In this document: one piece after another, positions 17,636-25,007 of the stretch
Layout: the number at the start of each line of letters is the position of its first letter
Numbering within the stretch: the stretch's first letter is position 1
NCBI GenBank assembly: GCA_913042895.1
Contig: CAJWMQ010000005.1
Span: 1-47,448, forward strand
Length of the DNA: 47,448 bases
Reading direction: 5' to 3'
From: an uncultured Verrucomicrobiales bacterium
Lineage (GTDB): Bacteria > Verrucomicrobiota > Verrucomicrobiia > Limisphaerales > UBA1100
The notes under the pieces: generated by a model
What the model was told of the DNA's origin: nothing
Databases searched by the model: none
What the model saw: the letters and a program-made list of their open reading frames with translations, nothing else
Position numbers and translations under genes: made by a program

Positions 17636-19029
17636 GCTTTAGTTTTCTCATATGCTTTCAGCGCTCTATCTCTGGCATCTGAATGGTTAACAATTGGGCT
17701 AGGGTAATTCTGACCTCTATCAACTTTAGAAGGTTCAAAAATATCAGGAGCAGACACGTGGCGTAATTCAGGGACCCACTTGCGTATGTAATCCCCTTCA
17801 GGATCAAATTTAATCGCTTGGGTCGTTGGGTTGAAAATTCTGAAGTAAGGAGCTGCATCTGCTCCTGAACCAGCTGTCCATTGCCATCCCTGGGTGTTGG
17901 AGGCAAGATCGGCATCCACCAAGGTGTCCCAAAACCAATCTGCCCCGTGACGCCAATGAATCAAAAGGTGTTTCACGAGGAAAGATGCTACCACCATTCT
18001 TACTCTGTTATGCATCCAGCCGGTGGCCCATAACTCCCTCATACCTGCGTCCACAAGCGGGTAACCGGTTTGTCCCTTTTGCCATGAGCGCAATTGAGGT
18101 GAATTCTCTCTCCACGGGAATCGATTAAATTGCGGCCTTAATGGCTCCCGCACAGTGTGGGGGAAATGATACAAGAGATGGTAGCCAAATTCGCGCCACC
18201 CAATTTCGGATAAATAATGAGACTCCTTCCAGTGGGTATGGCCGGATTGCATGAGGGAATGCTTAATTTGCCGCGGGCTTACTTCACCAAACCTTAAATG
18301 TGGAGATAATCTGGAAGTCCCCTTGGTGTTTGGAAAGTTACGATTCTGAGCGTATTCATTAAACGAATCATTGATGAATAGTTCTAAAGCTGAAGCAGCC
18401 CCCGGTTCCCCCGGGGTCCAAACCTCATTCATGCTGTGTCCCCAATCTTGCTCGGGCTTCAGGTTTAGTTCAGATAGTTCGGTGGTCCTTAAAGATACCT
18501 TGGGGGGTTTAACTTTTTGGGGGGCTGGAAGAGGAGTACTAGCATTTAATTTTTTGAGGCAATGTTTCCAGAACGGCGTAAATACCTTAAACGGTAAACC
18601 ACTTTGATTTTCAATCTCCTCTGGTTCCGACAGGAGACTTGCTTTAAAAGTTTTTACTGTAAGCCCTGCTTGTCGGAGTTGACACGCAATCTCATCATCC
18701 CTCTTCCGGATCATCGGCTCATAGCGCCGATTCCAATAGACTCCTGTTGCTCCGGTATCCTCCGCCAGTTTCTTTAAATTTTTGATGGATTCGCCCGTTC
18801 TTAATGTGAGCGTGGTACCGAGTTTTTCTAAACTTTCCGTTAGGCTTTTTATTGAATGATGTAGCCACCAGCGTGTGGCAGCCCCGGGACTCATATCCTC
18901 TTCTTCTGGAGACCAGATAAATACGGGTATGATTCTACCTTCTTTGGCTGCTTCAAATAAAGCAGGATTATCTTGGATCCGTAGGTCAGTACGGAACCAG
19001 ACAATTATTGTTTGATCGTTGGTGCTCAT
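17632..19029 (-). CDS. phr: Deoxyribodipyrimidine (CPD) photolyase, class I
   Basis: 465 residues, the usual length for class I CPD photolyases. N-terminal Rossmann-like antenna domain (about 1-130; IIVWFRTDLRIQDNPAL) and C-terminal FAD domain (about 200-465), with TSRLSPHLRFGEVSPRQI, ELWATGWMHNRVRMVVASF, WFWDTLVDADLASNTQGWQW and YFRIFNP. The enzyme reverses cyclobutane pyrimidine dimers with blue light using FADH-. Start and stop are both in ATGA overlaps, with the FeS cryptochrome upstream and the GPx downstream, so the three are translationally coupled. AT-rich like the rest of the locus. Confidence 0.98.
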   Translation of the reverse strand: MSTNDQTIIVWFRTDLRIQDNPALFEAAKEGRIIPVFIWSPEEEDMSPGAATRWWLHHSIKSLTESLEKLGTTLTLRTGESIKNLKKLAEDTGATGVYWNRRYEPMIRKRDDEIACQLRQAGLTVKTFKASLLSEPEEIENQSGLPFKVFTPFWKHCLKKLNASTPLPAPQKVKPPKVSLRTTELSELNLKPEQDWGHSMNEVWTPGEPGAASALELFINDSFNEYAQNRNFPNTKGTSRLSPHLRFGEVSPRQIKHSLMQSGHTHWKESHYLSEIGWREFGYHLLYHFPHTVREPLRPQFNRFPWRENSPQLRSWQKGQTGYPLVDAGMRELWATGWMHNRVRMVVASFLVKHLLIHWRHGADWFWDTLVDADLASNTQGWQWTAGSGADAAPYFRIFNPTTQAIKFDPEGDYIRKWVPELRHVSAPDIFEPSKVDRGQNYPSPIVNHSDARDRALKAYEKTKA

Positions 19030-20582
19030 GCAGCCAGCAAAACGTTGCCCTGCTCCCGTATTAGGGCGGCTTGTTCCTTAATTAATTGTAGTTGTAACGG
19101 CTCAATACGTTCAAGATTTCTCAACTGTAAACTCATTCGGGGATTAGTTTTTAATTGTTCATGATGTCTATCCAAAAAGTCCCAATATAAAGTTGTGAAC
19201 GGGCATGCTTCCTTGCCTGTAGATTTTGACGGATCATATCTGCAACTCTTACAATAGTTGCTCATCCTGTTTATATATTTTCCCGTAGCTACGTAAGGTT
19301 TTGAACTCATTACACCACCGTCGGCGAATTGGGACATTCCAATCACATTCGGCATTTCCACCCACTCAACGGCATCTACATACATAGATAAAAACCACTC
19401 ATGAACTTGCTTCGGATTAACCCCGAGCATCAATGTATAAAGGCCGGTAACCATTAGGCGTTGAATGTGATGGTTATAGCCCGTGCTCAGCGTTTGTTGG
19501 ATGCAATCCTTAAGGCAGGACATCTCTGTCTCGCCTGTCCAGAAGAAACCCGGTAAATCCTCTTGGGCATTGAGTGAATTAGAGTTCACATATTCAGGCA
19601 TTCGGTGATGATGAATTAATCGAACGAACTCACGCCAACCGAGAATTTGGCGAATAAACCCTTCAACGGATGACAGCGAAGCATGATCTGAGTGATAGGC
19701 TCTCTCAGCAGCGGTTAACACTTCCCTCGGAGAAATTAACTTTAGGTTTAAGCATACAGATAGGCGGGAATGGTATAACCAGGATTGACCAGACCACATG
19801 GCATCTTGGAATTTTCCAAAGTTAGGCAGGCGGTTTTGAACAAAATCGTCCAATGCTTCAAGTGCTTGGCTTCTGGTGACGGGCCAATTGAAATTTTCAA
19901 TCGATCCGGGATTCTCGGGAAATGCATTCTCCACCTCCAGCATCACTTCATTTGTTATTTTATCGCTCTTAAAAAAAATAGGATCAACAAGATTTTGGGG
20001 GCCATTTTTCTTGAAGGAACCTCGGTTCTGCTCGTCATAGTTCCACTTCCCTCCAATCGGCAAATTGCCTTCCATTAGGTAACCAGTCTCTTTTCGAAGT
20101 CTTCGGTAAAAAAACTCCATCCTCAGGTTTTTATCTTTTGCACCGAAACTCTTGAAGTTATGTGGATCACATATAAAATGATTGTCCCTCACAATTTCAT
20201 AATTTTGATTATGCTCATCCAAGACATTAGTTAACTCTCGCTCCACCCTAAAATCACCCGGTTTGGTCAGAACCACTGTTTTAATACGGTGATCGGTTAT
20301 GGTTTTTTCGAGTGCTGATGCCAGTGACTTCTGTCTCTCACTTAAAGGATGGTATAACACACGGCGACCGATGCCTTGTTGCTCGGCACAAAAGTGCCGC
20401 ATTGCACTCAAAAATAAGACGCTTCTGGATTTATGAGAGGGAACGTGGAGATTTTCATCGTTAACCTCGGCCATCCATATTACGTCAGCAGCATTATCAA
20501 ACTCATCTAAGGCAAGTGCCTGATGGTCCAATTGGTCACCTAGAACAATGACTAGCTTCCTAATTACTCTGGGATGATTCAT
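19026..20582 (-). CDS. FeS-BCP cryptochrome / (6-4) photolyase
   Basis: 518 residues from the ATG at 20582, giving MNHPRVIRKLVIVLGDQL, the usual N-terminus; an earlier TTG at 20609 lies deeper in the SRPBCC gene. Family: bacterial cryptochrome/photolyase with an iron-sulfur cluster. The four cluster cysteines occur as C-x87-C-x2-C-x12-C, in MSCLKDC and NYCKSCRYD...EACPF, which matches the spacing I recall for Agrobacterium PhrB (Cys350/438/441/454). Other marks: GWREFVRLIHHHRMPEY, WNYDEQNRG, MSQFADGGVMSSKPY. Known members repair (6-4) photoproducts or act as blue-light photoreceptors; which applies here is open. It overlaps the SRPBCC gene by 23 bases and the CPD photolyase by four. Confidence 0.95.
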   Translation of the reverse strand: MNHPRVIRKLVIVLGDQLDHQALALDEFDNAADVIWMAEVNDENLHVPSHKSRSVLFLSAMRHFCAEQQGIGRRVLYHPLSERQKSLASALEKTITDHRIKTVVLTKPGDFRVERELTNVLDEHNQNYEIVRDNHFICDPHNFKSFGAKDKNLRMEFFYRRLRKETGYLMEGNLPIGGKWNYDEQNRGSFKKNGPQNLVDPIFFKSDKITNEVMLEVENAFPENPGSIENFNWPVTRSQALEALDDFVQNRLPNFGKFQDAMWSGQSWLYHSRLSVCLNLKLISPREVLTAAERAYHSDHASLSSVEGFIRQILGWREFVRLIHHHRMPEYVNSNSLNAQEDLPGFFWTGETEMSCLKDCIQQTLSTGYNHHIQRLMVTGLYTLMLGVNPKQVHEWFLSMYVDAVEWVEMPNVIGMSQFADGGVMSSKPYVATGKYINRMSNYCKSCRYDPSKSTGKEACPFTTLYWDFLDRHHEQLKTNPRMSLQLRNLERIEPLQLQLIKEQAALIREQGNVLLAA

Positions 20583-21057
20583 CGAAAAGTTCCGGATGCA
20601 CTTCTCCAAATTCGTTGATTAAGATCTGATGGCGATACCCGAAAACTTGGCGAAGTTTATTCACGACAAGAGGCGAAAATGCTGAGTGGATCAATTTACC
20701 GCCGGGCATCACAAACTCAATTTCATCACGCATTAAACACCCTCGCGAGTCGCCGGCTAGGAACAAGTGTTTATGTTTCCACATTTTGAAGGGCCCATCA
20801 ATTTGCCGATCACTAAATTCACGGCCTGGCTGCACATTTTCCAACTCCGCGGTCCAATTCACATACAAGCAGCAACCTAATAAGGGAATCCTAAGGTGGG
20901 CTTGATTACCGTCTCCAAGTTTTGCAGCTTTAATAACGTCAATTGCATCTTCCTCGGGTGTGAGTCGTTGTAACGCGGAAGGCTCCTCGTGCCACCTGTA
21001 GACTTTATCGGGCGGGGCATTTAAGTGAGTTTGGTGGATGTATTTTGTCGTGCACAT
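20560..21057 (-). CDS. SRPBCC-fold ligand-binding protein
   Basis: 165 residues, cytosolic. START/Bet v1-like features: HQTHLNAPPDKVYRWHEEPSA at the N-terminus, a central antiparallel-strand pattern, and a C-terminal helix (SPLVVNKLRQVFGYRHQ). SRPBCC proteins with this opening are common partners of bacterial photolyase and cryptochrome genes, where their ligand is unknown; a lipid, porphyrin or carotenoid-like hydrophobic molecule is conceivable. Its 5' end overlaps the preceding 69-residue gene by 37 bases and its 3' end overlaps the FeS cryptochrome gene. Confidence 0.88.
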   Translation of the reverse strand: MCTTKYIHQTHLNAPPDKVYRWHEEPSALQRLTPEEDAIDVIKAAKLGDGNQAHLRIPLLGCCLYVNWTAELENVQPGREFSDRQIDGPFKMWKHKHLFLAGDSRGCLMRDEIEFVMPGGKLIHSAFSPLVVNKLRQVFGYRHQILINEFGEVHPELFDESSQSN

Positions 21058-21230
21058 TCTAAATCAGTCAGGATTTTGTTTTTGATGGCCATGTGTGTTT
21101 TTTTTTTGCTCACCTTATTTGATTCTTCCCCTCGGTTTAGATCCTGCAGCAACCCAACGAGGTTGTGGCAAATGGCGGAAGTCACGAGGAATCCGAATAA
21201 TAAGATCACGAGCAATATTGGATCTTCCAT
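21021..21230 (-). CDS. Small single-span membrane protein (69 aa)
   Basis: ATG at 21230. One hydrophobic helix at about residues 4-27 (ILLVILLFGFLVTSAICHNL), then a charged cytoplasmic-like tail rich in Lys and Asn. I do not recognise a family. Support for a real gene: correct strand and position in a tight operon, its start five bases after the stop of the previous small gene, and a sensible topology. Against it: a 37-base overlap with the SRPBCC gene. It may form a pair with the next upstream small membrane protein. Confidence 0.55.
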   Translation of the reverse strand: MEDPILLVILLFGFLVTSAICHNLVGLLQDLNRGEESNKVSKKKTHMAIKNKILTDLECARQNTSTKLT

Positions 21231-21235
21231 ACTTT

Positions 21236-21421
21236 TTACTCCTCTTTTATCTGATTTTTTTCAATTTGACACAACTTATGTACCGCCCACAGCGCAAGAA
21301 TACTTGGCACCCATATTCCTACGTATGCACCGTATTCACGATTAATAGTAAACCAGAGTAATATGCTTACGAACATACTGCTCGCCGCACAAGTCCCGTA
21401 TATGATGTCTGTTTTCTTCAT
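21236..21421 (-). CDS. Small two-span membrane protein (61 aa)
   Basis: ATG at 21421, 13 bases after the sigma factor stop. Two hydrophobic segments: about residues 7-25 (IYGTCAASSMFVSILLWF) and 32-50 (YVGIWVPSILALWAVHKLC), a short loop between, and a charged C-terminus. Unrecognised family. Context suggests co-expression with the sigma factor; a membrane-bound partner of the sigma factor or of the next small protein is one possibility, but nothing in the sequence proves it. Confidence 0.6.
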   Translation of the reverse strand: MKKTDIIYGTCAASSMFVSILLWFTINREYGAYVGIWVPSILALWAVHKLCQIEKNQIKEE

Positions 21422-21434
21422 CGTTCAAAGCTTT

Positions 21435-22313
21435 CTAAGCAGCCATCGGAAGTGCCGCATCTTTCAAAGTTAAGGCACTGCGCAATTTATTAAGGGCAGT
21501 TTTTTGAATCTGTCGTATTCTCTCTCGGGTTAATCCGTAATCTTTGGCGATTTCTCCAAGGGAACGATTTTTCCCCGTACCGATTCCATAACGTTGCCGC
21601 ACAATGTCGCATTCTCTTTCATCGAGTACATGCATTGCTTTTTCAATGTAGGCAAAATCATGATCGCAAGTTGCGGCGACATCAGGAGCAGGTGAGTTTT
21701 CATCGGCTAATCTTTCATGAAGAGAACGCACTTCTTCGTTCTCATCTTCATCCAGTGAGAACGAAGCCTTTTGGGATCTTTTCATCAATTGGATTTTCTC
21801 AAGTGTCATGCCAGTAGCCTCAGCGAGTTCCTCGTCCATAGGTGGGCGCTTCAATTGGCGGTTAAGCTCAATTTCAGCCCTCCGCATTTTTTGAATGTGA
21901 TCCACCAAATATACAGGCAGTCTTACTGTTCGTCCCTGATTAGCGAGAGCACGACGGATGAATTGCCTTACCCAAATAGCGCAAAGCGTTGAGAAACGGC
22001 AGCCATATTCAGGATCAAATTTTTCGGCTGCTCTGATTAGCCCAAGATTTCCTTCGGATACCAAATCCATGTACTCGAGGCCCAAATTCTGGTATTCCTT
22101 TGCAATCTTAAGCACCAGGCGAAGGTTGGCTTGCACAAGTTGATTGACGGCTTCTTTATCACCAGCTTGGACACGTTTTCCCAACTCAATTTCTTGATCG
22201 TGCGAAATACGGTCCCATTCGGACATTTCACGCAGGTACCGGGTTAAATTCGTTACCTCATTCGACCTTGGTTCGTATGTTGTGCTTACTTCAAATTTTT
22301 CTGTGTTTTTCAT
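21435..22313 (-). CDS. RpoD-like (group 2) alternative sigma-70 factor
   Basis: 292 residues from the ATG at 22313; an in-frame ATG at 22355 lies within a hairpin and adds only a Pro/His/Lys-rich stretch. Regions 1.2 (LTRYLREMSEWDRISHDQE), 2 (NLRLVLKIAKEYQNLGLEYMDL), 3 (RRAEIELNRQLKRPPMDEEL) and 4 (SLGEIAKDYGLTRERIRQIQ) are present; region 1.1 is absent, as in group 2 factors. Region 4.2 keeps the -35-reading residues (TRERIRQ). Region 2.3-2.4 reads FSTLCAIWVRQFIRR where housekeeping factors have FSTYATWWIRQAITR: two melting aromatics and the Thr equivalent to E. coli Thr440 are replaced. Expect a normal -35 but altered -10 preference. Probably drives the light locus. Confidence 0.93.
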   Translation of the reverse strand: MKNTEKFEVSTTYEPRSNEVTNLTRYLREMSEWDRISHDQEIELGKRVQAGDKEAVNQLVQANLRLVLKIAKEYQNLGLEYMDLVSEGNLGLIRAAEKFDPEYGCRFSTLCAIWVRQFIRRALANQGRTVRLPVYLVDHIQKMRRAEIELNRQLKRPPMDEELAEATGMTLEKIQLMKRSQKASFSLDEDENEEVRSLHERLADENSPAPDVAATCDHDFAYIEKAMHVLDERECDIVRQRYGIGTGKNRSLGEIAKDYGLTRERIRQIQKTALNKLRSALTLKDAALPMAA

Positions 22314-22333
22314 GAATAAGGGCTCTTTTTTGT

Positions 22334-22362
22334 GAGGGGGATGGATTAGTTCCATCCCCCTC
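22334..22362 (-). other. Intercistronic hairpin between FAS1 and sigma genes
   Basis: Perfect 12-bp inverted repeat (GAGGGGGATGGA / TCCATCCCCCTC) with a 5-base loop, 18 bases after the two-domain FAS1 gene stop and 21 bases before the sigma factor ATG. On the transcribed strand an A-rich stretch follows, not a U run, so it is not a classical intrinsic terminator. It could stabilise the upstream mRNA, attenuate read-through to the sigma gene or be a processing site. Confidence 0.7.
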
Positions 22363-22380
22363 GTTTAAGGTTTGTTAAGT

Positions 22381-23325
22381 TTACTTAGCGCTCGTCTTCT
22401 GCGTCCTGTCCTTAGGGAGAAGTACTTTGTCTATAACGTGAATTACGCCATTGGCAGTGTTGATGTCGGCTTTGATTACGTTCGATTTGTTGATGAACAC
22501 CTGCCCATCTTTCAGCTTGAGTTTCACCTTCTCACTGGCAACGGTCTCAACCTTGCCTGGCTTGATGTCCTTGCTCTCAACTTTTCCGGCAACTACATGG
22601 TATGTAAGTATTTTGATCAGTTTGTCTTTATTTTCAGGCTTCAAAAGACCTTCAACTGTTCCCTTAGGTAATTCCGAGAAGGCTTTGTCGGTCGGTGCAA
22701 ATACGGTAAATGGCCCTTTGCCTTTGAGGGTGTCTACCAAGCCGGCCGCTTTAAGTGCAGCTGCGAGAGTTTTGAAGTTCCCTGCGGCGACAGCAGTATC
22801 AACAATGTCGGCAGATTTACTTTTGCCTGATGTGGAGGTGAATTCTGTCTTTGGTTTCGGAGGTAGCATGACACGATCAATCACGTGCACTATTCCGTTA
22901 TCAAACTTCACGTCAGCTTCCCGCACCCGTGTATGGTTGTTATTCAGCAAGACGTAGTTGCCCCATTTCTTAACTGCGAGGTGGGCGCCATTCACAGTTT
23001 CTAACTCACCGCTTCGAAGGCTGCAGGATGTGCGAGCTTCTCCCAAAACGTGGAAAGTAAGAATGGACTTCAGTTGCTGCTTGTTCTCGGGTTTGAGTAG
23101 GTTTTCTACGGTGCCTTTCGGTAATCTCGCGAATGCGTGATCGTTAGGAGCGAAAACAGTGTAATTGCCCTTGCTTGATAACGTCTTGGAAAGGCCTGCG
23201 GCTTTTACGGCAGTGACGAGTGTCTTGAATTGTCCGCAATCTTCTAAAGCAGACATGATGTCTTTGGCTTGAGCTGTGGCGGTCGATAGGCCGGTTATTG
23301 CGATTATGGTGAGTAGATTTTTCAT
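22381..23325 (-). CDS. Secreted protein with two FAS1 (fasciclin) domains
   Basis: 314 residues from the ATG at 23325 ([20 protein letters not shown] signal peptide; a TTG further upstream falls inside a hairpin). Two FAS1 domains, about 22-150 and 170-305, each with the H1-type motif ([24 protein letters not shown]), LPKGTVExLLKPENK, a YH or FH motif ([16 protein letters not shown]) and the H2-type end ([24 protein letters not shown]). The first domain has an extra Cys pair region (TSCSLRSG). FAS1 proteins are adhesive or ligand-binding; in photolyase clusters their role is unproven. Probably arose by duplication of the single-domain gene upstream. Confidence 0.95.
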   Translation of the reverse strand: MKNLLTIIAITGLSTATAQAKDIMSALEDCGQFKTLVTAVKAAGLSKTLSSKGNYTVFAPNDHAFARLPKGTVENLLKPENKQQLKSILTFHVLGEARTSCSLRSGELETVNGAHLAVKKWGNYVLLNNNHTRVREADVKFDNGIVHVIDRVMLPPKPKTEFTSTSGKSKSADIVDTAVAAGNFKTLAAALKAAGLVDTLKGKGPFTVFAPTDKAFSELPKGTVEGLLKPENKDKLIKILTYHVVAGKVESKDIKPGKVETVASEKVKLKLKDGQVFINKSNVIKADINTANGVIHVIDKVLLPKDRTQKTSAK

Positions 23326-23342
23326 TTTTTCCCTTTGTGTTA

Positions 23343-23369
23343 AAGGGAGGGGGCACAACCCCCTCCCTT
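23343..23369 (-). other. Intercistronic hairpin between the two FAS1 genes
   Basis: Perfect 11-bp inverted repeat (AAGGGAGGGGG / CCCCCTCCCTT) with loop CACAA, in the 73-base gap between the two FAS1 genes. Like the hairpin at 22334-22362 it contains a GAGGGGG-type core, follows a FAS1 gene and lacks a U tract on the transcribed strand. Same possible roles: 3'-end stabiliser or partial terminator setting expression steps in the operon. Confidence 0.7.
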
Positions 23370-23398
23370 AATGTGGTTTATTTCTTCGGTAGCCGTTT

Positions 23399-23875
23399 TT
23401 ATTTAGACTTGGGGATAATCACGGAATCGATCACATGAATAACGCCGTTGTCGGCCATTACATCCGTGGCTACAACTTTGGCTTTGTCTACATGGACTCC
23501 CTTTTTGGATACCTTCAGCTTGAAAGAAGAGCCTGACGCAGTCTTTACCATGCCGGATTTCACATCCTTTGCCATTACCTTACCTGGAACTACGTGGTAC
23601 GTGAGAATGGAGATCAACTGCTGCTTGTTCTCCGGCTTGAGAAGGCTCTCGAGAGTTCCCTTCGGCAACTTGGCAAAAGCTTCGTCGGTAGGAGCAAAAA
23701 CCGTAAAAGGGCCGTCGCTCTTGAGGGTGTCAACCAAATCAGCTGCTTTCACGGCGGCTACCAAGGTTTTGAAGGATTTATTCGAAGCAGCAACATCTAC
23801 GATGTCACCCGCTTGGAGTTGAGCGGACATCATTAGGGTGAAAGCCGCGGCGAGAAGGGTTTTAAGGTTTTTCAT
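23399..23875 (-). CDS. Secreted single-domain FAS1 (fasciclin) protein
   Basis: 158 residues with a signal peptide (cleaved after about LQA, residue 22). One FAS1 domain: [55 protein letters not shown] and [13 protein letters not shown], the standard motifs of the family. Periplasmic or surface location expected. It is the first gene of the long co-directional run that includes the sigma factor and photolyases, preceded by a well-formed promoter-like sequence (TTGACA, see 23937-23964). Abundant secreted FAS1 proteins in light-stress clusters are common but functionally undefined. Confidence 0.95.
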   Translation of the reverse strand: MKNLKTLLAAAFTLMMSAQLQAGDIVDVAASNKSFKTLVAAVKAADLVDTLKSDGPFTVFAPTDEAFAKLPKGTLESLLKPENKQQLISILTYHVVPGKVMAKDVKSGMVKTASGSSFKLKVSKKGVHVDKAKVVATDVMADNGVIHVIDSVIIPKSK

Positions 23876-23936
23876 TTACTATCTCTTGATTAGGTTTTGT
23901 TTATGTTTTAGCGCTACAATAGCTGCAGCGCACATA

Positions 23937-23964
23937 AATTTACTCCTAAAAAGAGATGTGTCAA
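23937..23964 (-). promoter_or_regulatory. Predicted promoter of the light operon (upstream of FAS1)
   Basis: On the minus strand: a perfect TTGACA (23959-23964), 16-base spacer, then TAAATT (23937-23942), 61 bases before the FAS1 ATG. The -35 lies in GGTTGACACAT, nearly identical to GGTTGGCACAT before the MerR gene. A CACAT/ATGTG pair 20 bases apart brackets the spacer. Retained -35 plus a non-consensus -10 fits the altered region 2.4 of the sigma factor encoded in the operon. The rest of the 154-base gap has a GCGCTACAATAGCTGCAGCGC dyad-like patch near 23911-23931 and nothing else I can name. Confidence 0.55.
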
Positions 23965-24029
23965 CCTTTTGTGAAGAAAAAAACTCTACAAATCATGAAC
24001 AGAGTATTTCCGTGGAATTACCGAATTAA

Positions 24030-25001
24030 TTACGATTTGAATGTTATATTCTCGTGTTCAACGAGCTTGTCCATTGCTTTTTCGAGACAAGCTCGCGATT
24101 TGGCAGCAACTTTGTGAAGGTATTGATGAACTTCGGCGTCTTTGGTGTTGCGGTTTTCGCAGTCCTTCATATAGGACTCAAAATTGTTTAGGCTAAATAA
24201 TATGTGTGAAAGATGTTGGGGGCATTCACACTTAATCGCGTTAGGTTGGTTCACGATTTCCCATAATTGTGAATCGCTGTATCGCCTTTGCTGCACATTC
24301 TCTCCATCTTCTTCATGGATTTGTGGTCGGTCGGCGAATCCCACAAGATGATTGGCTGCTAGTGTGAGCTCCTGAACATTGATAGGGGCTCGCAGTGGTA
24401 GGATGGTATCAGTTGTTAAATTCCTAATTACTTTTTTAGGGCCAAAAGCATAGACCACGCAGGCTCCGATTGCACCGGATAGCGTAATCGCTTGATGAAT
24501 AAAATCTAAGCTGTCTGGCTGAAGACTGGCAATTTGAAAGATAAGCAAATCAGGGTTGCATGCGTTAATATCCTCAGATAGCGCATTTTCAGGATTGAAC
24601 TGCCCCACCAATTCTAAAGGGGCAGTATAAGAACTTACTTGTGCACTGGTTAGTTGGGGGATTCCATATCCCAATATGGCAACTTTAATAGGCGATTGGT
24701 TAGAGGGGTTTCTTTTTGGTCCGCGCTTTGCCTCTAGTTCATTAAGGCGTTTTTTCAATTCGTCCACACTCAAACCGGCAATCATTCCAATGCTATCCCC
24801 CTGCTCGGTGAGTTCTTTCAGTAAGCTGAGTTTGGTAAGATCGTTTTCAGTGTAAAGGCGCTGTTTTCCCTCTGTACGAACCGGTTTTACGGCATCATAG
24901 CGGGTCTGCCACATCCGGATTGTAACGGGAGTAATGCCCGTTAAACGGGCAATCGCACCGATTTTGTATAGCTGTAATTTTTCCGGATTCATCATAATCA
25001 T
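24030..25001 (-). CDS. MerR-family regulator of the light locus (LitR-like, without B12 motif)
   Basis: 323 residues if the ATG at 25001 is used; ATGs at 24995 and 24992 are equally possible. MerR winged helix at about 10-80 (YKIGAIARLTGITPVTIRMW, RLYTENDLTKLSLLKEL). Residues about 105-215 look Rossmann-like (KVAILGYGIPQL, PDLLIFQIASL, GACVVYAFGPKK), but there is no DxHxxG cobalamin motif and no W-x9-EH cap. The C-terminal helical part has IKCECPQHLSHILFSLNNFE, which I recall from MerR regulators in proteobacterial photolyase clusters that act with LOV proteins instead of B12. No LOV gene is in the window. Probably a repressor of the FAS1-to-membrane-protein operon and of itself. Confidence 0.85.
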   Translation of the reverse strand: MIMMNPEKLQLYKIGAIARLTGITPVTIRMWQTRYDAVKPVRTEGKQRLYTENDLTKLSLLKELTEQGDSIGMIAGLSVDELKKRLNELEAKRGPKRNPSNQSPIKVAILGYGIPQLTSAQVSSYTAPLELVGQFNPENALSEDINACNPDLLIFQIASLQPDSLDFIHQAITLSGAIGACVVYAFGPKKVIRNLTTDTILPLRAPINVQELTLAANHLVGFADRPQIHEEDGENVQQRRYSDSQLWEIVNQPNAIKCECPQHLSHILFSLNNFESYMKDCENRNTKDAEVHQYLHKVAAKSRACLEKAMDKLVEHENITFKS

Positions 25002-25007
25002 AAACAA

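Noticed and set aside
22334-22362. Intrinsic terminator after the FAS1 gene
   Set aside because: The strong stem lacks a U tract on the transcribed strand, so it is listed as an intercistronic hairpin only. The same applies to 23343-23369.
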